Shown here: positions 27,622 through 36,915 of the stretch, in pieces
How positions within the stretch are numbered: the stretch's first letter is position 1
Layout of the letters: each line of letters opens with the position of its first letter
Assembly (NCBI GenBank): GCA_017160915.1
Contig: JACAWG010000054.1
Location: forward strand, 138,808 to 202,807
Source of the DNA: Aggregatibacter actinomycetemcomitans
GTDB taxonomy: Bacteria; Pseudomonadota; Gammaproteobacteria; Enterobacterales; Pasteurellaceae
Direction of reading: 5' to 3'
DNA: 64,000 nt
Notes under the pieces: model-generated
Seen by the model: the letters and a program-made list of their open reading frames with translations, nothing else
Told to the model about the DNA's origin: nothing
The model's database searches: none
Program-made: the position numbers and the translations under genes

Positions 27622-27636
27622 ATTAACCATAAAAAA

Positions 27637-27666
27637 CAGCCCCTTAATCACGTGATTAAGGGGCTG
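27637..27666. terminator. Perfect 30-base palindrome, bidirectional terminator
   Basis: Arms CAGCCCCTTAATCAC (27637-27651) and GTGATTAAGGGGCTG (27652-27666) are exact complements. Six A before it give a T6 tract on the minus strand. It sits between the convergent symporter gene and darP and chiefly terminates darP. Confidence 0.93.
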
Positions 27667-27682
27667 AATTCTTTAGAGCACA

Positions 27683-28216
27683 TCAATCTTCCAACACAAT
27701 ATCCTTTAAATACTGGAAAATTTCACGATAGGCTTTTGCCGGTTTATTTTGTTCTTTTTCCTTATTGGCGGCGCGAATCAAATTGCGTAAATGTTGCCGA
27801 TCGGCATGAGGATAATCCGCTAAAAAATCCGTTAATGCGCTATCGCCTTTTGCCACAAGCTCGTCACGCAGCAATTCCAGTTTGTGTAACATGGCTTGCT
27901 GTTGCAAATGTTTATTTTCCAGTTTATCCAAGGCGTCCTGAATCGGCTCCACGTCCATACTGCGCAATAATTTACCGATATATTGCAACTGGCGACGACG
28001 CGCTTCTTTTTGCAGGCGTTGCGCCAAATTTACCGCTTCCAGCAAGGATTCTTCCAATGGAATTTTATCTAATTTGGCTTTAGTCAGCTCAACCAGTTTT
28101 TCGCCCAGTTTTTTTAATGCTTCCGCATCCCGTTTAATTTCGCTTTTACTGACCCAAATGATTTCTTCCTGTTCTTCATCCTGCCAGTCAAAATCTTCTT
28201 TTTTACGTTTTGCCAT
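27683..28216 (-). CDS. darP: DarP (YjgA), ribosome-associated 50S assembly factor
   Basis: 177 residues from the ATG at 28216. The extended frame to 28261 is unlikely. DUF615 family: an acidic N-terminal segment ([23 protein letters not shown]), a helical body with [18 protein letters not shown] near 67-84, and a C-terminal helix bundle ([18 protein letters not shown]). In E. coli DarP (YjgA) binds late 50S subunits at the peptidyl-transferase centre. It is convergent with the symporter gene and divergent from pmbA. Confidence 0.93.
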   Translation of the reverse strand: MAKRKKEDFDWQDEEQEEIIWVSKSEIKRDAEALKKLGEKLVELTKAKLDKIPLEESLLEAVNLAQRLQKEARRRQLQYIGKLLRSMDVEPIQDALDKLENKHLQQQAMLHKLELLRDELVAKGDSALTDFLADYPHADRQHLRNLIRAANKEKEQNKPAKAYREIFQYLKDIVLED

Positions 28217-28332
28217 GTTTTTTCCAATCGTTCTGCTTAAAAGTGCGGTGCATTTTAGCACAGAATCTGTGGTTCGCCTTAAAAAGAAAAATAGGCTAAA
28301 ATTGCCGAAATTTCATAATCGGGAAAACCACA

Positions 28333-29694
28333 ATGCAACAAAAAACACTTGAAAAATCCACCGCACTTTTACGCCAACAGGAACAACAATTACGCGACGC
28401 GGTCAGCCTTGCCATTGAAATCGCGCAAAAAGCGGGCGCCACCGCCGAAGTGGGCGTCACCAAATCCGGCGGGCTGTCCGTCTCTACCCGCTTACAGGAA
28501 ATTGAAAACGTTGAATTTAACAATGACGGCGCGTTAGGCATTTCCGTTTATCTGGGACAACAAAAAGGCAACGCCTCCACCTCCGATTTAACACCGAACG
28601 CTATTAAAAGCACCGTCGAAGCCGCCCTTGCCATCGCCAAATATACTTCTCCGGACGATTGCGCCGGCTTAGCAGATAAAGCTATCATGGCATTTGATGC
28701 GCCGGATTTGGATTTGTATCACGCCGCCGAAATAGAGGTGGATCACGCCGTACAACTCGCGCTGGAAACGGAAAAAGCCGCGTTGGAGCATGATGCACGT
28801 ATTGTCAACAGCGAAGGCGCTTCTTTCAACGCCCATACCGGCGTACGGGTTTATGGCAACAGCCACGGTATGTTGCAAAGTTATTTATCCAGTCGCTATT
28901 CCCTTTCCTGCTCGGTGATTGCCGAACACAACGAACAATTGGAACGGGATTACGAATACACCGTCGCGCGGAATGTTGCCCAATTAGCGCAGCCAAAATG
29001 GGTCGGTGAACACGCCGCACAAAAAGCCATTGCCCGTTTGCAACCGCAAAAACTCGCGACCCAACAAGCGCCGGTCATTTTCTTAAATGATGTGGCGACA
29101 GGCTTAATCAGCCATTTGGCGGCAGCCATCAGCGGCGGCAGTTTATATCGCAAAGCCAGTTTCTTATTGGATCATTTAGGCAAGCAGGTATTGCCGGACT
29201 GGTTTGACATCGTGGAAAGACCGCACTTAATAGGACAACTCGCGTCAACGCCGTTTGATAGCGAAGGCGTAAGAACGCAGGATATGGACATCATCCACAA
29301 CGGTATCTTACAGGCTTATTTGCTCACCAGTTACAGCGGTCGCAAACTCGGTATGCAAAGCAACGGGCACGCGGGCGGCATTCATAACTGGTTGGTGAAC
29401 CCAAATTCATCGGGAAAACTGACCGCACTTTTACGCCAAATGGATCGCGGTTTGCTGGTGACGGAAGTGATGGGGCAAGGCGTGAATCTGGTCACCGGCG
29501 ATTATTCGCGCGGGGCGGCGGGCTTCTGGGTGGAAAACGGCGAAATTCAATACCCGGTGGCGGAAATCACCATTGCGGGTCAATTGCCCGAAATGCTACG
29601 CAATATTGTTGCCGTTGGGGATGATATTGAACATCGCTCGAATATTCAGACCGGTTCTATTCTCTTGGAAAATATGAAAATTTCCGGAAATTAG
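28333..29694 (+). CDS. pmbA: PmbA (TldE), metalloprotease partner of TldD
   Basis: 453 residues of the TldD/PmbA family. TldD and PmbA form a heterodimer that degrades peptides (microcin precursors, antitoxins such as CcdA). PmbA lacks the HExxxH zinc motif of TldD, and none is visible here. Recognisable stretches are [20 protein letters not shown] near residues 49-68, [13 protein letters not shown] near 177 and the C-terminal [20 protein letters not shown]. No TldD partner is encoded nearby. Uptake signals are embedded in the coding sequence at 28360, 29220 and 29422. Confidence 0.95.
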   Translation: MQQKTLEKSTALLRQQEQQLRDAVSLAIEIAQKAGATAEVGVTKSGGLSVSTRLQEIENVEFNNDGALGISVYLGQQKGNASTSDLTPNAIKSTVEAALAIAKYTSPDDCAGLADKAIMAFDAPDLDLYHAAEIEVDHAVQLALETEKAALEHDARIVNSEGASFNAHTGVRVYGNSHGMLQSYLSSRYSLSCSVIAEHNEQLERDYEYTVARNVAQLAQPKWVGEHAAQKAIARLQPQKLATQQAPVIFLNDVATGLISHLAAAISGGSLYRKASFLLDHLGKQVLPDWFDIVERPHLIGQLASTPFDSEGVRTQDMDIIHNGILQAYLLTSYSGRKLGMQSNGHAGGIHNWLVNPNSSGKLTALLRQMDRGLLVTEVMGQGVNLVTGDYSRGAAGFWVENGEIQYPVAEITIAGQLPEMLRNIVAVGDDIEHRSNIQTGSILLENMKISGN

Positions 29695-29706
29695 TCTATT
29701 TTTTCA

Positions 29707-29725
29707 GAAAATGATAATAATTCTT
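29707..29725. promoter_or_regulatory. Fur box over the promoter of a small RNA
   Basis: The 19-mer at 29707-29725 (GAAAATGATAATAATTCTT) matches 15 of 19 positions of the Fur consensus GATAATGATAATCATTATC. The overlapping 7-1-7 form at 29712-29726 matches 12 of 15. It abuts a -35 TTGACA at 29727-29732, with TAACAT at 29749-29754 as the -10 (16-base spacer). Confidence 0.8.
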
Positions 29726-29761
29726 ATTGACAACAATTAAAACTCTGCTAACATAAGCCAC

Positions 29762-29893
29762 ATCTGTTAAGTATTGCAATGAAGATGAATGGTAGTCATT
29801 GGAAGTCTGCATAGTACTCCAAACAGGTAGAGTAGAAAGTAAATTCGTTAGGGTATTTGAAAAGACTGAAGTTTAAACTTCAGTCTTTTTTTT
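29762..29893 (+). ncRNA. Fur-controlled small regulatory RNA, HrrF-like candidate
   Basis: A free-standing transcription unit between pmbA and hpt. It has a Fur box and a sigma-70 promoter at 29707-29754, a predicted start near 29762, about 100 bases without a convincing ORF, and an intrinsic terminator with a 30-base self-complementary stem (29860-29889) followed by T8. The architecture matches iron-repressed sRNAs such as RyhB, HrrF of Haemophilus and the Fur-regulated sRNAs reported in A. actinomycetemcomitans. Whether this is the homologue of one of those cannot be settled here. Internal pairing CTGTT/AACAG may form a 5' stem. Confidence 0.78.
29860..29893 (+). terminator. Terminator of the Fur-controlled sRNA
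   Basis: Self-complementary stem with arms AAAAGACTGAAGTTT and its exact complement (29860-29889) followed by eight T (29886-29893). Strong intrinsic terminator, 40 bases before the hpt start. Confidence 0.94.
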
Positions 29894-29933
29894 GTTAGAA
29901 TAGCGCCCTCATCATCTGCCAAAGGAACCTTAA

Positions 29934-30473
29934 ATGAAAAAACATCACGTCGATATTCTAATTTCCGAACAAGAAGTCCGCTCCCGTATCCAAGAACTCG
30001 GCAAAGAAATCACCGCATTCTATCAACACAAAAATATCAGCCAGTTGGTTGTGGTGGGGTTATTACGCGGTTCCTTTATGTTTATGGCGGATTTGGTGCG
30101 CGAACTGCATTTGCCGGTGGAAATCGAATTCATGACGACCTCCAGCTACGGTAGCGGCATGACCACCAATCACGATGTGCGTATCAGCAAAGACTTAGAC
30201 GGCGACATCAAAGGCAAAGATGTGCTGATTGTGGAAGATATTATCGACACGGGCTACACCCTGGAAAAAGTACGCGAAATTTTGAATTTGCGTGAACCCG
30301 CTTCTCTGGCGATTTGTACCTTGCTCGACAAACCGTCGCGCCGTGAAGTGCAGGTGCCGGTGGATTGGGTGGGCTTTACCATTCCCGATGAATTCGTGGT
30401 GGGCTACGGCATTGATTATGCCCAACAACATCGTAATCTGGGCTATATCGGCAAAGTGATTTTGGAAGAATAA
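29934..30473 (+). CDS. hpt: Hpt, hypoxanthine phosphoribosyltransferase
   Basis: Purine-salvage enzyme of 179 residues converting hypoxanthine (and guanine) with PRPP to IMP (GMP). The PRPP-binding motif [14 protein letters not shown] is near residues 97-110, [12 protein letters not shown] near 43-54 and [18 protein letters not shown] near 144-161, all typical of the family. It has an AAAGGAA site and follows the sRNA terminator. Confidence 0.96.
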   Translation: MKKHHVDILISEQEVRSRIQELGKEITAFYQHKNISQLVVVGLLRGSFMFMADLVRELHLPVEIEFMTTSSYGSGMTTNHDVRISKDLDGDIKGKDVLIVEDIIDTGYTLEKVREILNLREPASLAICTLLDKPSRREVQVPVDWVGFTIPDEFVVGYGIDYAQQHRNLGYIGKVILEE

Positions 30474-30480
30474 CGGAAAA

Positions 30481-30504
30481 ACGGCTTATCATCTGATAAG
30501 CCGT
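30481..30504. terminator. Terminator after hpt (copy 1 of a dispersed repeat)
   Basis: Ten-base stem ACGGCTTATC/GATAAGCCGT with loop ATCT, preceded by AAAA. A T-rich tail is lacking on the plus strand. The stem plus the 3' sequence AAATTCATC and a USS about 15 bases further recur at 43497 after the UDP-glucose dehydrogenase gene. Confidence 0.85.
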
Positions 30505-30546
30505 AAATTCATCTGAAAAAAGCACCGCACTTTTCGGCGGAACGCT

Positions 30547-31686
30547 TTAAATTTTCCCTTGTAACGCAAACAGACGGGCGATATTTTGTGCGGCGGAAAC
30601 CAGATTCTCCCTGCCTTGCTGCAAAATTTCCGATAACGGCGCCAACTGGCGAATGATCGGGAACACCACATCAATACCATGCTCGTACACCACTTCATAA
30701 TCCTCACGCAGACAACCCACAATAGCAATCACCGGTTTATTGAACTGCTTCGCCGTACGCGCCACGCCAATAGGCGTTTTGCCGAGAATACTTTGTGCGT
30801 CCATACGGCCTTCGCCGGTAATCACCAAATCGGCGTCATGTACTTTGTCCGCCAGTTGCAAATTTTCCAACACGATTTGCACACCGGCTTTTAATTCCAC
30901 ATTCGGCAACAGCAATAACCCGCCGCCCATACCGCCTGCGGCACCGGCACCCGGCTGATCTTTAATATTTTTGCCGCAATCGCGTTGGGCAATCTCGGCG
31001 AAATGCGCCAACGCCGCATCCAGTTGCGCCACCATTTCCGGGGTGGCGCCTTTTTGCGGTCCGAAAATCGCCGACGCGCCCCGTTCACCGCACAACGGAT
31101 TATTCACATCACACGCCACTTCAATACGCACGTGCGCCAAACGGGGATCCAAAGCCGCCATATCAATTCGCGCAATTTGCGCCAACGCGGCTCCGCCGTA
31201 ACCGATGTCCTGCTGTTGGGCATTAAAAAAACGAATGCCCAGCGCTTGCAGCATTCCGACCCCGCCGTCATTGGTAGCGCTGCCGCCGATGCCTAAAATA
31301 ATGTGTTGTACGCCAAGATCCAACGCACGTTTAATCAACTCACCGGTGCCGTAACTGGTGGTATGCAACGGATTACGTTGCTCCGGCGCCACCAAATGCA
31401 AGCCCGAAGCCGCCGCCATTTCAATAATTGCCGTTTTGCCGTCGCCGGAAAGCCCGAAGAAACTTTGTACGGTATTGCCCAACGGCGCCACGACATCGCA
31501 TTCAACCAGTTTACCGCCGGTGGCATCCACCAAAGACTGAACCGTCCCTTCGCCCCCGTCCGCCATGGGTAATTTGATATATTCCGCATTCGGGAAAATC
31601 CGCTTAAATCCCGCTTCAATGGCACTTGCCACTTCCAATGCGGTTAAACTTTCTTTAAAGGAATCCGGCGCAATAATAATTTTCAT
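30547..31686 (-). CDS. Glycerate kinase (GarK/GlxK family)
   Basis: 379 residues from the ATG at 31686 behind AGGAGG. It phosphorylates D-glycerate (GarK and GlxK make 2-phosphoglycerate). The family start MKIIIAPDSFKESLTALE, KLPMADGGEGTVQSLV near 40, HIILGIGGSATNDGGVGML near 116, and DLVITGEGRMDAQSILGKTP near 281 are all present. It overlaps the end of the GntP-type permease by having its ribosome site inside it, so the two form an operon. Haemophilus has the same kinase-permease-regulator trio. Confidence 0.94.
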   Translation of the reverse strand: MKIIIAPDSFKESLTALEVASAIEAGFKRIFPNAEYIKLPMADGGEGTVQSLVDATGGKLVECDVVAPLGNTVQSFFGLSGDGKTAIIEMAAASGLHLVAPEQRNPLHTTSYGTGELIKRALDLGVQHIILGIGGSATNDGGVGMLQALGIRFFNAQQQDIGYGGAALAQIARIDMAALDPRLAHVRIEVACDVNNPLCGERGASAIFGPQKGATPEMVAQLDAALAHFAEIAQRDCGKNIKDQPGAGAAGGMGGGLLLLPNVELKAGVQIVLENLQLADKVHDADLVITGEGRMDAQSILGKTPIGVARTAKQFNKPVIAIVGCLREDYEVVYEHGIDVVFPIIRQLAPLSEILQQGRENLVSAAQNIARLFALQGKI

Positions 31687-31694
31687 AAAACCTC

Positions 31695-32957
31695 CTAGAA
31701 CCAATTAAACACGCCGAAAATCAGCGTAGAAACAATTGTCATGATTAAACCCACCGCACTTTCATAAGGGATTAGTTTCAAGCGTTCTTTAATATCCATG
31801 TTCACGCTACCGCCGGTGGCATGGAAGAAGGAACCGTGCGGCATGTGGTCGAAAACGGTCGCACCGGCATGAATCATGGCTGCCGCCGCCAAACCACTCA
31901 CCCCTAATTCCAATAAGGTGCCGCTAAACACGTTGGACGCCACCGCCGTCCCCGCCGTGGTCGAAGCTGTCGCCAAGGACATTAACGCGCCGGAAATAGG
32001 TGCCAGAATATAGGAAGGCAAACCGGAATGTTCTAAGCCTTGGATTAACACGTCTTTTAATCCTGAGTTGGCGATAATTCCGGCAAGCGCCCCCGTACCG
32101 AGCAACATAATGGCAACCGGCGCCATTTTGCCCAGCCCGCTAATGGCGTAATTATTCGCATGACGGATTTTTCCCATACACAACGCCCCGACCAACCCGC
32201 CTACCGGCAACGCGATCAGCGGATCCACTTTGATGTCAAATAACGGGCGTAAAGCTAATAATAGAATCGCACACAGCGGTGCAACCATCGCCGTGCCGAA
32301 ATGCGGTAAGTCGTGTTTTTCCACGACAATGACTTCTTGTGAATTGACTTTGGAGCCTTTGCGAATCAAACGCTTGGCTAAGAAATAGGTTAAAATTACA
32401 CCGAAAATCGCCGGAATAATCCCCGCCATCATGACGGACGTTAACGGCAGGTGAAAGGTATCGGAAGCCGCGATGGCATTGGGGTTCGGAGACATAATAT
32501 TCCCCGCTTTACCGCCGCCGATCATCGCCAGCAAAACCGCCGGTTTGGATAAATCGGTACGGCGCGCTAGGGCAAGGGCAATCGGTGATACGGTAATCAC
32601 CGCCACATCAACGAACACGCCGACAGCGGTTAAAATCATCGTCGCTAAGGCTAATGCCAATAAGGCGCGGGCTTCTCCCAGCTTATTGGTAATGGTTTCC
32701 GCAATCGTGTTGGCGGCACCGGAATCAATCAGCACGCCCGCCAGCACACCGGCAGCTAAAATCCGCATGACCGCCGTGGTAATGCCTTGCGCACCGCCGA
32801 TCATGAGACTCACGGTTTGCACTAAATCGGCACCGCCGACCAAACCGCCGATTAACGCCCCCGCCAGCATACCGTATGCCGGCGACACTTTTTTCAAAAT
32901 CAGGAAGATCGCCACCGCAAGTGCAATGACCGCTCCCAACGCTGAGACTGTCGTCAT
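31695..32957 (-). CDS. GntP-family permease, probable glycerate/gluconate transporter
   Basis: Polytopic H+ symporter of 420 residues from the ATG at 32957 (GAGGAGA site). GntP features: GMLAGALIGGLVGGADLVQTV near 29, PALL-type central region MIGGGKAGNIMSPNPNAIAASDTFHLP near 150-176 (seen as shorter blocks), and a C-terminal FDHMPHGSFFHATGGSV near 370. The co-operonic glycerate kinase suggests that the substrate is glycerate, which is inference. Confidence 0.92.
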   Translation of the reverse strand: MTTVSALGAVIALAVAIFLILKKVSPAYGMLAGALIGGLVGGADLVQTVSLMIGGAQGITTAVMRILAAGVLAGVLIDSGAANTIAETITNKLGEARALLALALATMILTAVGVFVDVAVITVSPIALALARRTDLSKPAVLLAMIGGGKAGNIMSPNPNAIAASDTFHLPLTSVMMAGIIPAIFGVILTYFLAKRLIRKGSKVNSQEVIVVEKHDLPHFGTAMVAPLCAILLLALRPLFDIKVDPLIALPVGGLVGALCMGKIRHANNYAISGLGKMAPVAIMLLGTGALAGIIANSGLKDVLIQGLEHSGLPSYILAPISGALMSLATASTTAGTAVASNVFSGTLLELGVSGLAAAAMIHAGATVFDHMPHGSFFHATGGSVNMDIKERLKLIPYESAVGLIMTIVSTLIFGVFNWF

Positions 32958-33089
32958 ATCATTCTCCTCTGTGATGAACCGTGTAAATAACACAAAGGAG
33001 ATTATTCGCCCTTAATGCAAAAATTGCTTTATATAAAAATACAAAAATCTTTTTAAAAACGACAATTTTTTTAGAGGAATATACAAAAT

Positions 33090-34193
33090 CTAAATCAGCA
33101 CGGTACTTAAATAAAGGCTAAACCGATCTTCTATCTTATTGAAAGACAATGTGGTTATTTGCTCGATTTTCGCTAACCGATAACGCAATGTATTGGGGTG
33201 AATGAATAATTTTTGCGCAGTGAGAACAAGATCACAATTTGATAAAAAATATTGTTGCAATGTTTTAAAGAGCAGCGCGTTCTCTTCCGAAAATAAGGCT
33301 TTTAACGGTTTTAGTAATTCTTCCGCCTGCCAACTATCGGCAATGCCCGCCAACAAAACAGGCAGACGATATTGTTCAAAGGAATAAAGGGTTTTGCGCG
33401 GATAATGCTTCAAACCATACTGCAAGGTACTTAAGGCGCTGCGATAAGATAAATGCAACTGCTCGCCGGCAGGGCATTCAAGCTGTGCGCCGATGGCAAT
33501 TTTGTAATCCTGCTGCGAATAGTCTTTCGGTAAGAATTTTTTTAGCTGTTTGCCAAATTGGGCAAAAATATTGAAAGGCTGCAAAATAATAATTTGATCC
33601 AAGGATAAAATCGCCACGTCCTGTTCAAATTGCGGTTGTTCCAAATAGCCCACTAATTGTTGTAATGAATCAGCGTTGGGATGTAATAATTTAATAATAA
33701 TGACGACGCGCGGAATATCTAATGCAAAAGAAAAAAACGCTGCCTGTTGTTGCATTTCCGCCGGAGATAAATTTCCTTTTACCAGCTGTAAAATAAATTC
33801 TTCTTTATAGCGTCGATTCCAGCTTTCTTTCTCCAATAAAATATGTTGTTCAATAATTAATTCCGCCGTCATTTTAACCAATTCGGCATAGGGTTTAACC
33901 TGTTCCGGCACACCGGAAATGCCAATCACACCGATATTATTGCCGAGGTACTGAATCGGCACGTTGATTCCCGGGTGCGCGTCAAAATTCCATTTTTCCG
34001 CAAGGTTTTCATCTACTTCCACCATTCTGTTCTGACGTAAGGCAAGCACCGCACCGGTATGTAATTGATTCAAACGTGCCGGATTTCCCGAAGCAATAAT
34101 AATACCGCGATGATCCATCACATTCACCGAACAACCAATAATATTCATGGCGCGCTTAACAATATTTTGCGCAATAATTTTATCTAATTGCAT
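33090..34193 (-). CDS. CdaR-like sugar-diacid/glycerate responsive regulator
   Basis: 367-residue transcription factor. Residues 1-135 match the sugar-diacid recognition domain (MQLDKIIAQNIVKRAM, GCSVNVMDHRGIIIASGNP, then NIGVIGISGVPEQVKPYA). The C terminus is a PucR-type helix-turn-helix (LVLTAQKLFIHPNTLRYRLAKI near 322-343). It sits upstream of the permease and kinase on the same strand with a 132-base gap, and by analogy with E. coli CdaR it would activate them. Confidence 0.92.
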   Translation of the reverse strand: MQLDKIIAQNIVKRAMNIIGCSVNVMDHRGIIIASGNPARLNQLHTGAVLALRQNRMVEVDENLAEKWNFDAHPGINVPIQYLGNNIGVIGISGVPEQVKPYAELVKMTAELIIEQHILLEKESWNRRYKEEFILQLVKGNLSPAEMQQQAAFFSFALDIPRVVIIIKLLHPNADSLQQLVGYLEQPQFEQDVAILSLDQIIILQPFNIFAQFGKQLKKFLPKDYSQQDYKIAIGAQLECPAGEQLHLSYRSALSTLQYGLKHYPRKTLYSFEQYRLPVLLAGIADSWQAEELLKPLKALFSEENALLFKTLQQYFLSNCDLVLTAQKLFIHPNTLRYRLAKIEQITTLSFNKIEDRFSLYLSTVLI

Positions 34194-34401
34194 CTTCCCA
34201 CCCGTTATTTTTAACCCTTGAAATTTACCTCAAAAACCGACCGCACTTTTTTAAAACAATGCAATAAATGTTCGACCAGTTAGCAAATGTTATATTTTTG
34301 TGAACTAAAAAATTATCCCTTTGTCATAACAGCAACATTATTATTTATTCGCGATTCTTTTTTTATCGCAAACGTTATTTTTCTCGGATATAAGGACAGC
34401 T

Positions 34402-35580
34402 ATGCAAAGGACATCAGCACAGCTTCATCTTTCTCGACCGGCACGAATTGCCTTTTATTCCCATGATACCATGGGTCTCGGGCATATTCGTCGCAATATG
34501 CTATTGGCGCAATCCGTGCTGCAAGCTTCCCCGGACGCGGAAGTCTTACTGCTCTCCGGCGTGCGTGAATCGGGCGCATTCAAGTTACCGAAAGGCGCCG
34601 ATTCCGTCACCCTGCCGACCTATTTCAAAACACCCGAAGGGCAATATATTCCGCGTTCCTTAGGCAACGACGTAACGCGCTTGGTGAATATTCGCAGACA
34701 AATTATTCATGCCGCACTGGATGCGTTTGAGCCCGACATTGTGGTTATCGACAACGTGCCGCGTGGTGCCATGAACGAATTGGACAACGTGCTGCCGGTA
34801 TTGGCAAACAAAGGCGTACGCATCGTTTTAGGCTTACGCGATATTATCGACGAACCGGAAGCTGTGCGCCAGCAGTGGAGCAAATTACAGAATCTGGAAA
34901 TTATTCGTCTGTATTTTTCCGACATTTGGATTTACGGCGACGCCCGTTTATTTGATTTCACCAAAGAATATCCGTTCACCGCAGACATTGCGGCGAAATT
35001 GCGTTATATGGGTTATTTGGATCAAAGGCGCAGGCGCGAGTATCATTCCGACACCTTACCTCATATTAAATCCCCTTATGCCCTTTGTGTCGTCGGCGGC
35101 GGACAAGACGGCTTCCAACTTGCCAAAGCATTCATGCAGGCAACCCTCCCCGACGGTTGGCACGGTTTATTAATTACCGGTGCGTTAATGCCGGAAGATC
35201 AACGTCAGCAATTACACGAAATGCAGCTGCAACGACCGGAAATTCAGGTGTTGGATTTTGTTACCGAACCGCTCAAACTCATGCAAAATGCGGAATGTAT
35301 TTTGGCGATGGGCGGGTATAACACCACCACGGAAATTCTGTCGTTTAATAAGCGCGCCCTGATTGTGCCGCGCATTACCCCCCGCAAAGAACAGTGGATC
35401 CGCGCCTCCCGTTTGGCGGAAATGGGCGTTATCGATTGTTTGCACCCGGATGCCCTCAACGCCGATGCGCTCACGCAATGGATGAGACAGCAAAAACCTT
35501 TACTGAACGCCCGTGATGTGCTGGATTTCGGCGGCTTGGATAATGTCGTCCGCCAAATTCAGGATATGGCGGTGCGCTAG
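34402..35580 (+). CDS. Predicted glycosyltransferase (COG4671-like), first gene of the glycan operon
   Basis: 392 residues with a GT-B layout. The N-terminal lobe begins RIAFYSHDTMGLGHIRRN (residues 15-32), a donor/acceptor loop typical of MurG-like predicted glycosyltransferases. The C-terminal lobe has VVGGGQDGFQLAKAF near 231 and LAMGGYNTTTEILSFNKRALIVPR near 310-333, the nucleotide-sugar binding side. No signal peptide. The ATG at 34402 has AAGGACAGCT before it. It leads six co-directional genes with gaps of 42 bases or less. Acceptor and donor are unknown; the dehydrogenase at the end hints at a glucuronic acid donor. Confidence 0.8.
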   Translation: MQRTSAQLHLSRPARIAFYSHDTMGLGHIRRNMLLAQSVLQASPDAEVLLLSGVRESGAFKLPKGADSVTLPTYFKTPEGQYIPRSLGNDVTRLVNIRRQIIHAALDAFEPDIVVIDNVPRGAMNELDNVLPVLANKGVRIVLGLRDIIDEPEAVRQQWSKLQNLEIIRLYFSDIWIYGDARLFDFTKEYPFTADIAAKLRYMGYLDQRRRREYHSDTLPHIKSPYALCVVGGGQDGFQLAKAFMQATLPDGWHGLLITGALMPEDQRQQLHEMQLQRPEIQVLDFVTEPLKLMQNAECILAMGGYNTTTEILSFNKRALIVPRITPRKEQWIRASRLAEMGVIDCLHPDALNADALTQWMRQQKPLLNARDVLDFGGLDNVVRQIQDMAVR

Positions 35581-35622
35581 TCTTCCCGCAAATAAAAATC
35601 GGACAATTCCAACAGGTAAATT

Positions 35623-36876
35623 ATGAATATGCAAAAAAAAGCAGAAGAACAACACCCAATGTATATCGGTTACGTGTTAAAACGCTATCCGCGTTTTTCG
35701 GAAACCTTTGTGGTCAATGAAATTTTGGCACATGAACGGGCGGGCACCAAAATTGATATTTTTGCCTTAGGTCCGGTCATGGAAACCCATTTTCAGGACG
35801 GCATTTCGAAAGTGCGCGGCCCCGTTACCCGTTTACAGGATAAACAACGCAATCCGGAAAGTTTTTGGCCATTGTTACAACAAGGGTTTCAGGAATTACC
35901 CCATTTCGCCGAAAAACTGCCGTTGGCACAAGGAGATGTGCATGAAGTGGGACAAAGTATTTTACTGGCACTCGCCATTCGCCAACGGGGCATACAGCAT
36001 TTACACGCCCATTTCGGCACGCAGGCAACCACGGTAGCCAGACAAGCGGCGATTTTTGCAGGGATTACTTACAGCTTCACCGCACACGCCAAAGACATTT
36101 ATTTTTCATACGAAAAATCCACCGCACTTGATCGCAAAATGCGTGATGCGACGACAACCGTTACCGTTTCCGACTACAATCTGGCATATTTGCGCGAACA
36201 ATACGGCGCGGACGCTAAAAGTGCGATCAGAATTTACAACGGAATGGATTTACGTAAATTCCCTTATCAGCCCTTCGGTCAGCGGGAACGCCAAATTCTG
36301 GCGGTCGGACGCTTGGTGGCGAAAAAAGGGTTTGATGTGTTATTGGACGCACTGGCAATCCTTAAACAGCGCGGTGTTTCCGCACATTGTACATTAGTGG
36401 GCGACGGCACATTACGGGACGCATTACAAGCGCAAATTGAACGATTAGGCATTCAGGACAGGGTGCAGATGGTAGGCCCGATGCCACAACCCGACATCAT
36501 TCATTTGGTGACGCAATCAAAAATGATGGTCGCCCCTTGCGTAATCAGTGAAGACGGCGATCGCGACGGTTTGCCGACGGTATTGCTGGAATCCATGGCA
36601 TTAGGCACCCCGGTGATTTCCACTCAAGTGGCGGGCATTCCGGAATTGGTGCAGGACGAAATCACCGGTTTATGTATTCCGTCGCAGGATCCGACGGCGC
36701 TCGCCGACGCCATCACCCGCCTGTTGGACGATGAAACATTAGGGCAACAGCTTTCGCTGAACGCGCGGGCATTAATTGAACGGGAATATGATGAAGATCG
36801 CAATGCCGCCGAATTGAGAAAGGTGTTCGCTGCCGCCATTGCCAAAGGCGCAAGCGCAGATTCGTCATATCGTTAA
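35623..36876 (+). CDS. Family 4-type glycosyltransferase (WcaL/AmsK-like)
   Basis: 417 residues, GT-B fold retaining glycosyltransferase. It has an N-terminal acceptor domain (FSETFVVNEILAHERAG near 23) and a C-terminal GT4 domain with ILAVGRLVAKKGFDVLLDAL near 225-244. The E-x7-E-type motif lies in EDGDRDGLPTVLLESMALG near 308-326. The last stretch is very like WcaL/AmsK enzymes of exopolysaccharide synthesis. An embedded uptake signal at 36121 suggests long residence in this genome. Confidence 0.88.
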   Translation: MNMQKKAEEQHPMYIGYVLKRYPRFSETFVVNEILAHERAGTKIDIFALGPVMETHFQDGISKVRGPVTRLQDKQRNPESFWPLLQQGFQELPHFAEKLPLAQGDVHEVGQSILLALAIRQRGIQHLHAHFGTQATTVARQAAIFAGITYSFTAHAKDIYFSYEKSTALDRKMRDATTTVTVSDYNLAYLREQYGADAKSAIRIYNGMDLRKFPYQPFGQRERQILAVGRLVAKKGFDVLLDALAILKQRGVSAHCTLVGDGTLRDALQAQIERLGIQDRVQMVGPMPQPDIIHLVTQSKMMVAPCVISEDGDRDGLPTVLLESMALGTPVISTQVAGIPELVQDEITGLCIPSQDPTALADAITRLLDDETLGQQLSLNARALIEREYDEDRNAAELRKVFAAAIAKGASADSSYR

Positions 36877-36915
36877 AACACACTTGCAAACAATAAGGAA
36901 AACAAAGGAAAAATT

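Noticed and set aside
32978..32992. GTGT...ACAC repeat upstream of the GntP-type gene
   Set aside because: Short and imperfect. No known CRP or CdaR site matches well enough.
34351..34369. Inverted repeat GCGAT / ATCGC before the glycan operon
   Set aside because: Only five-base arms with a 9-base gap. Too weak to call an operator, though it sits in the promoter region.
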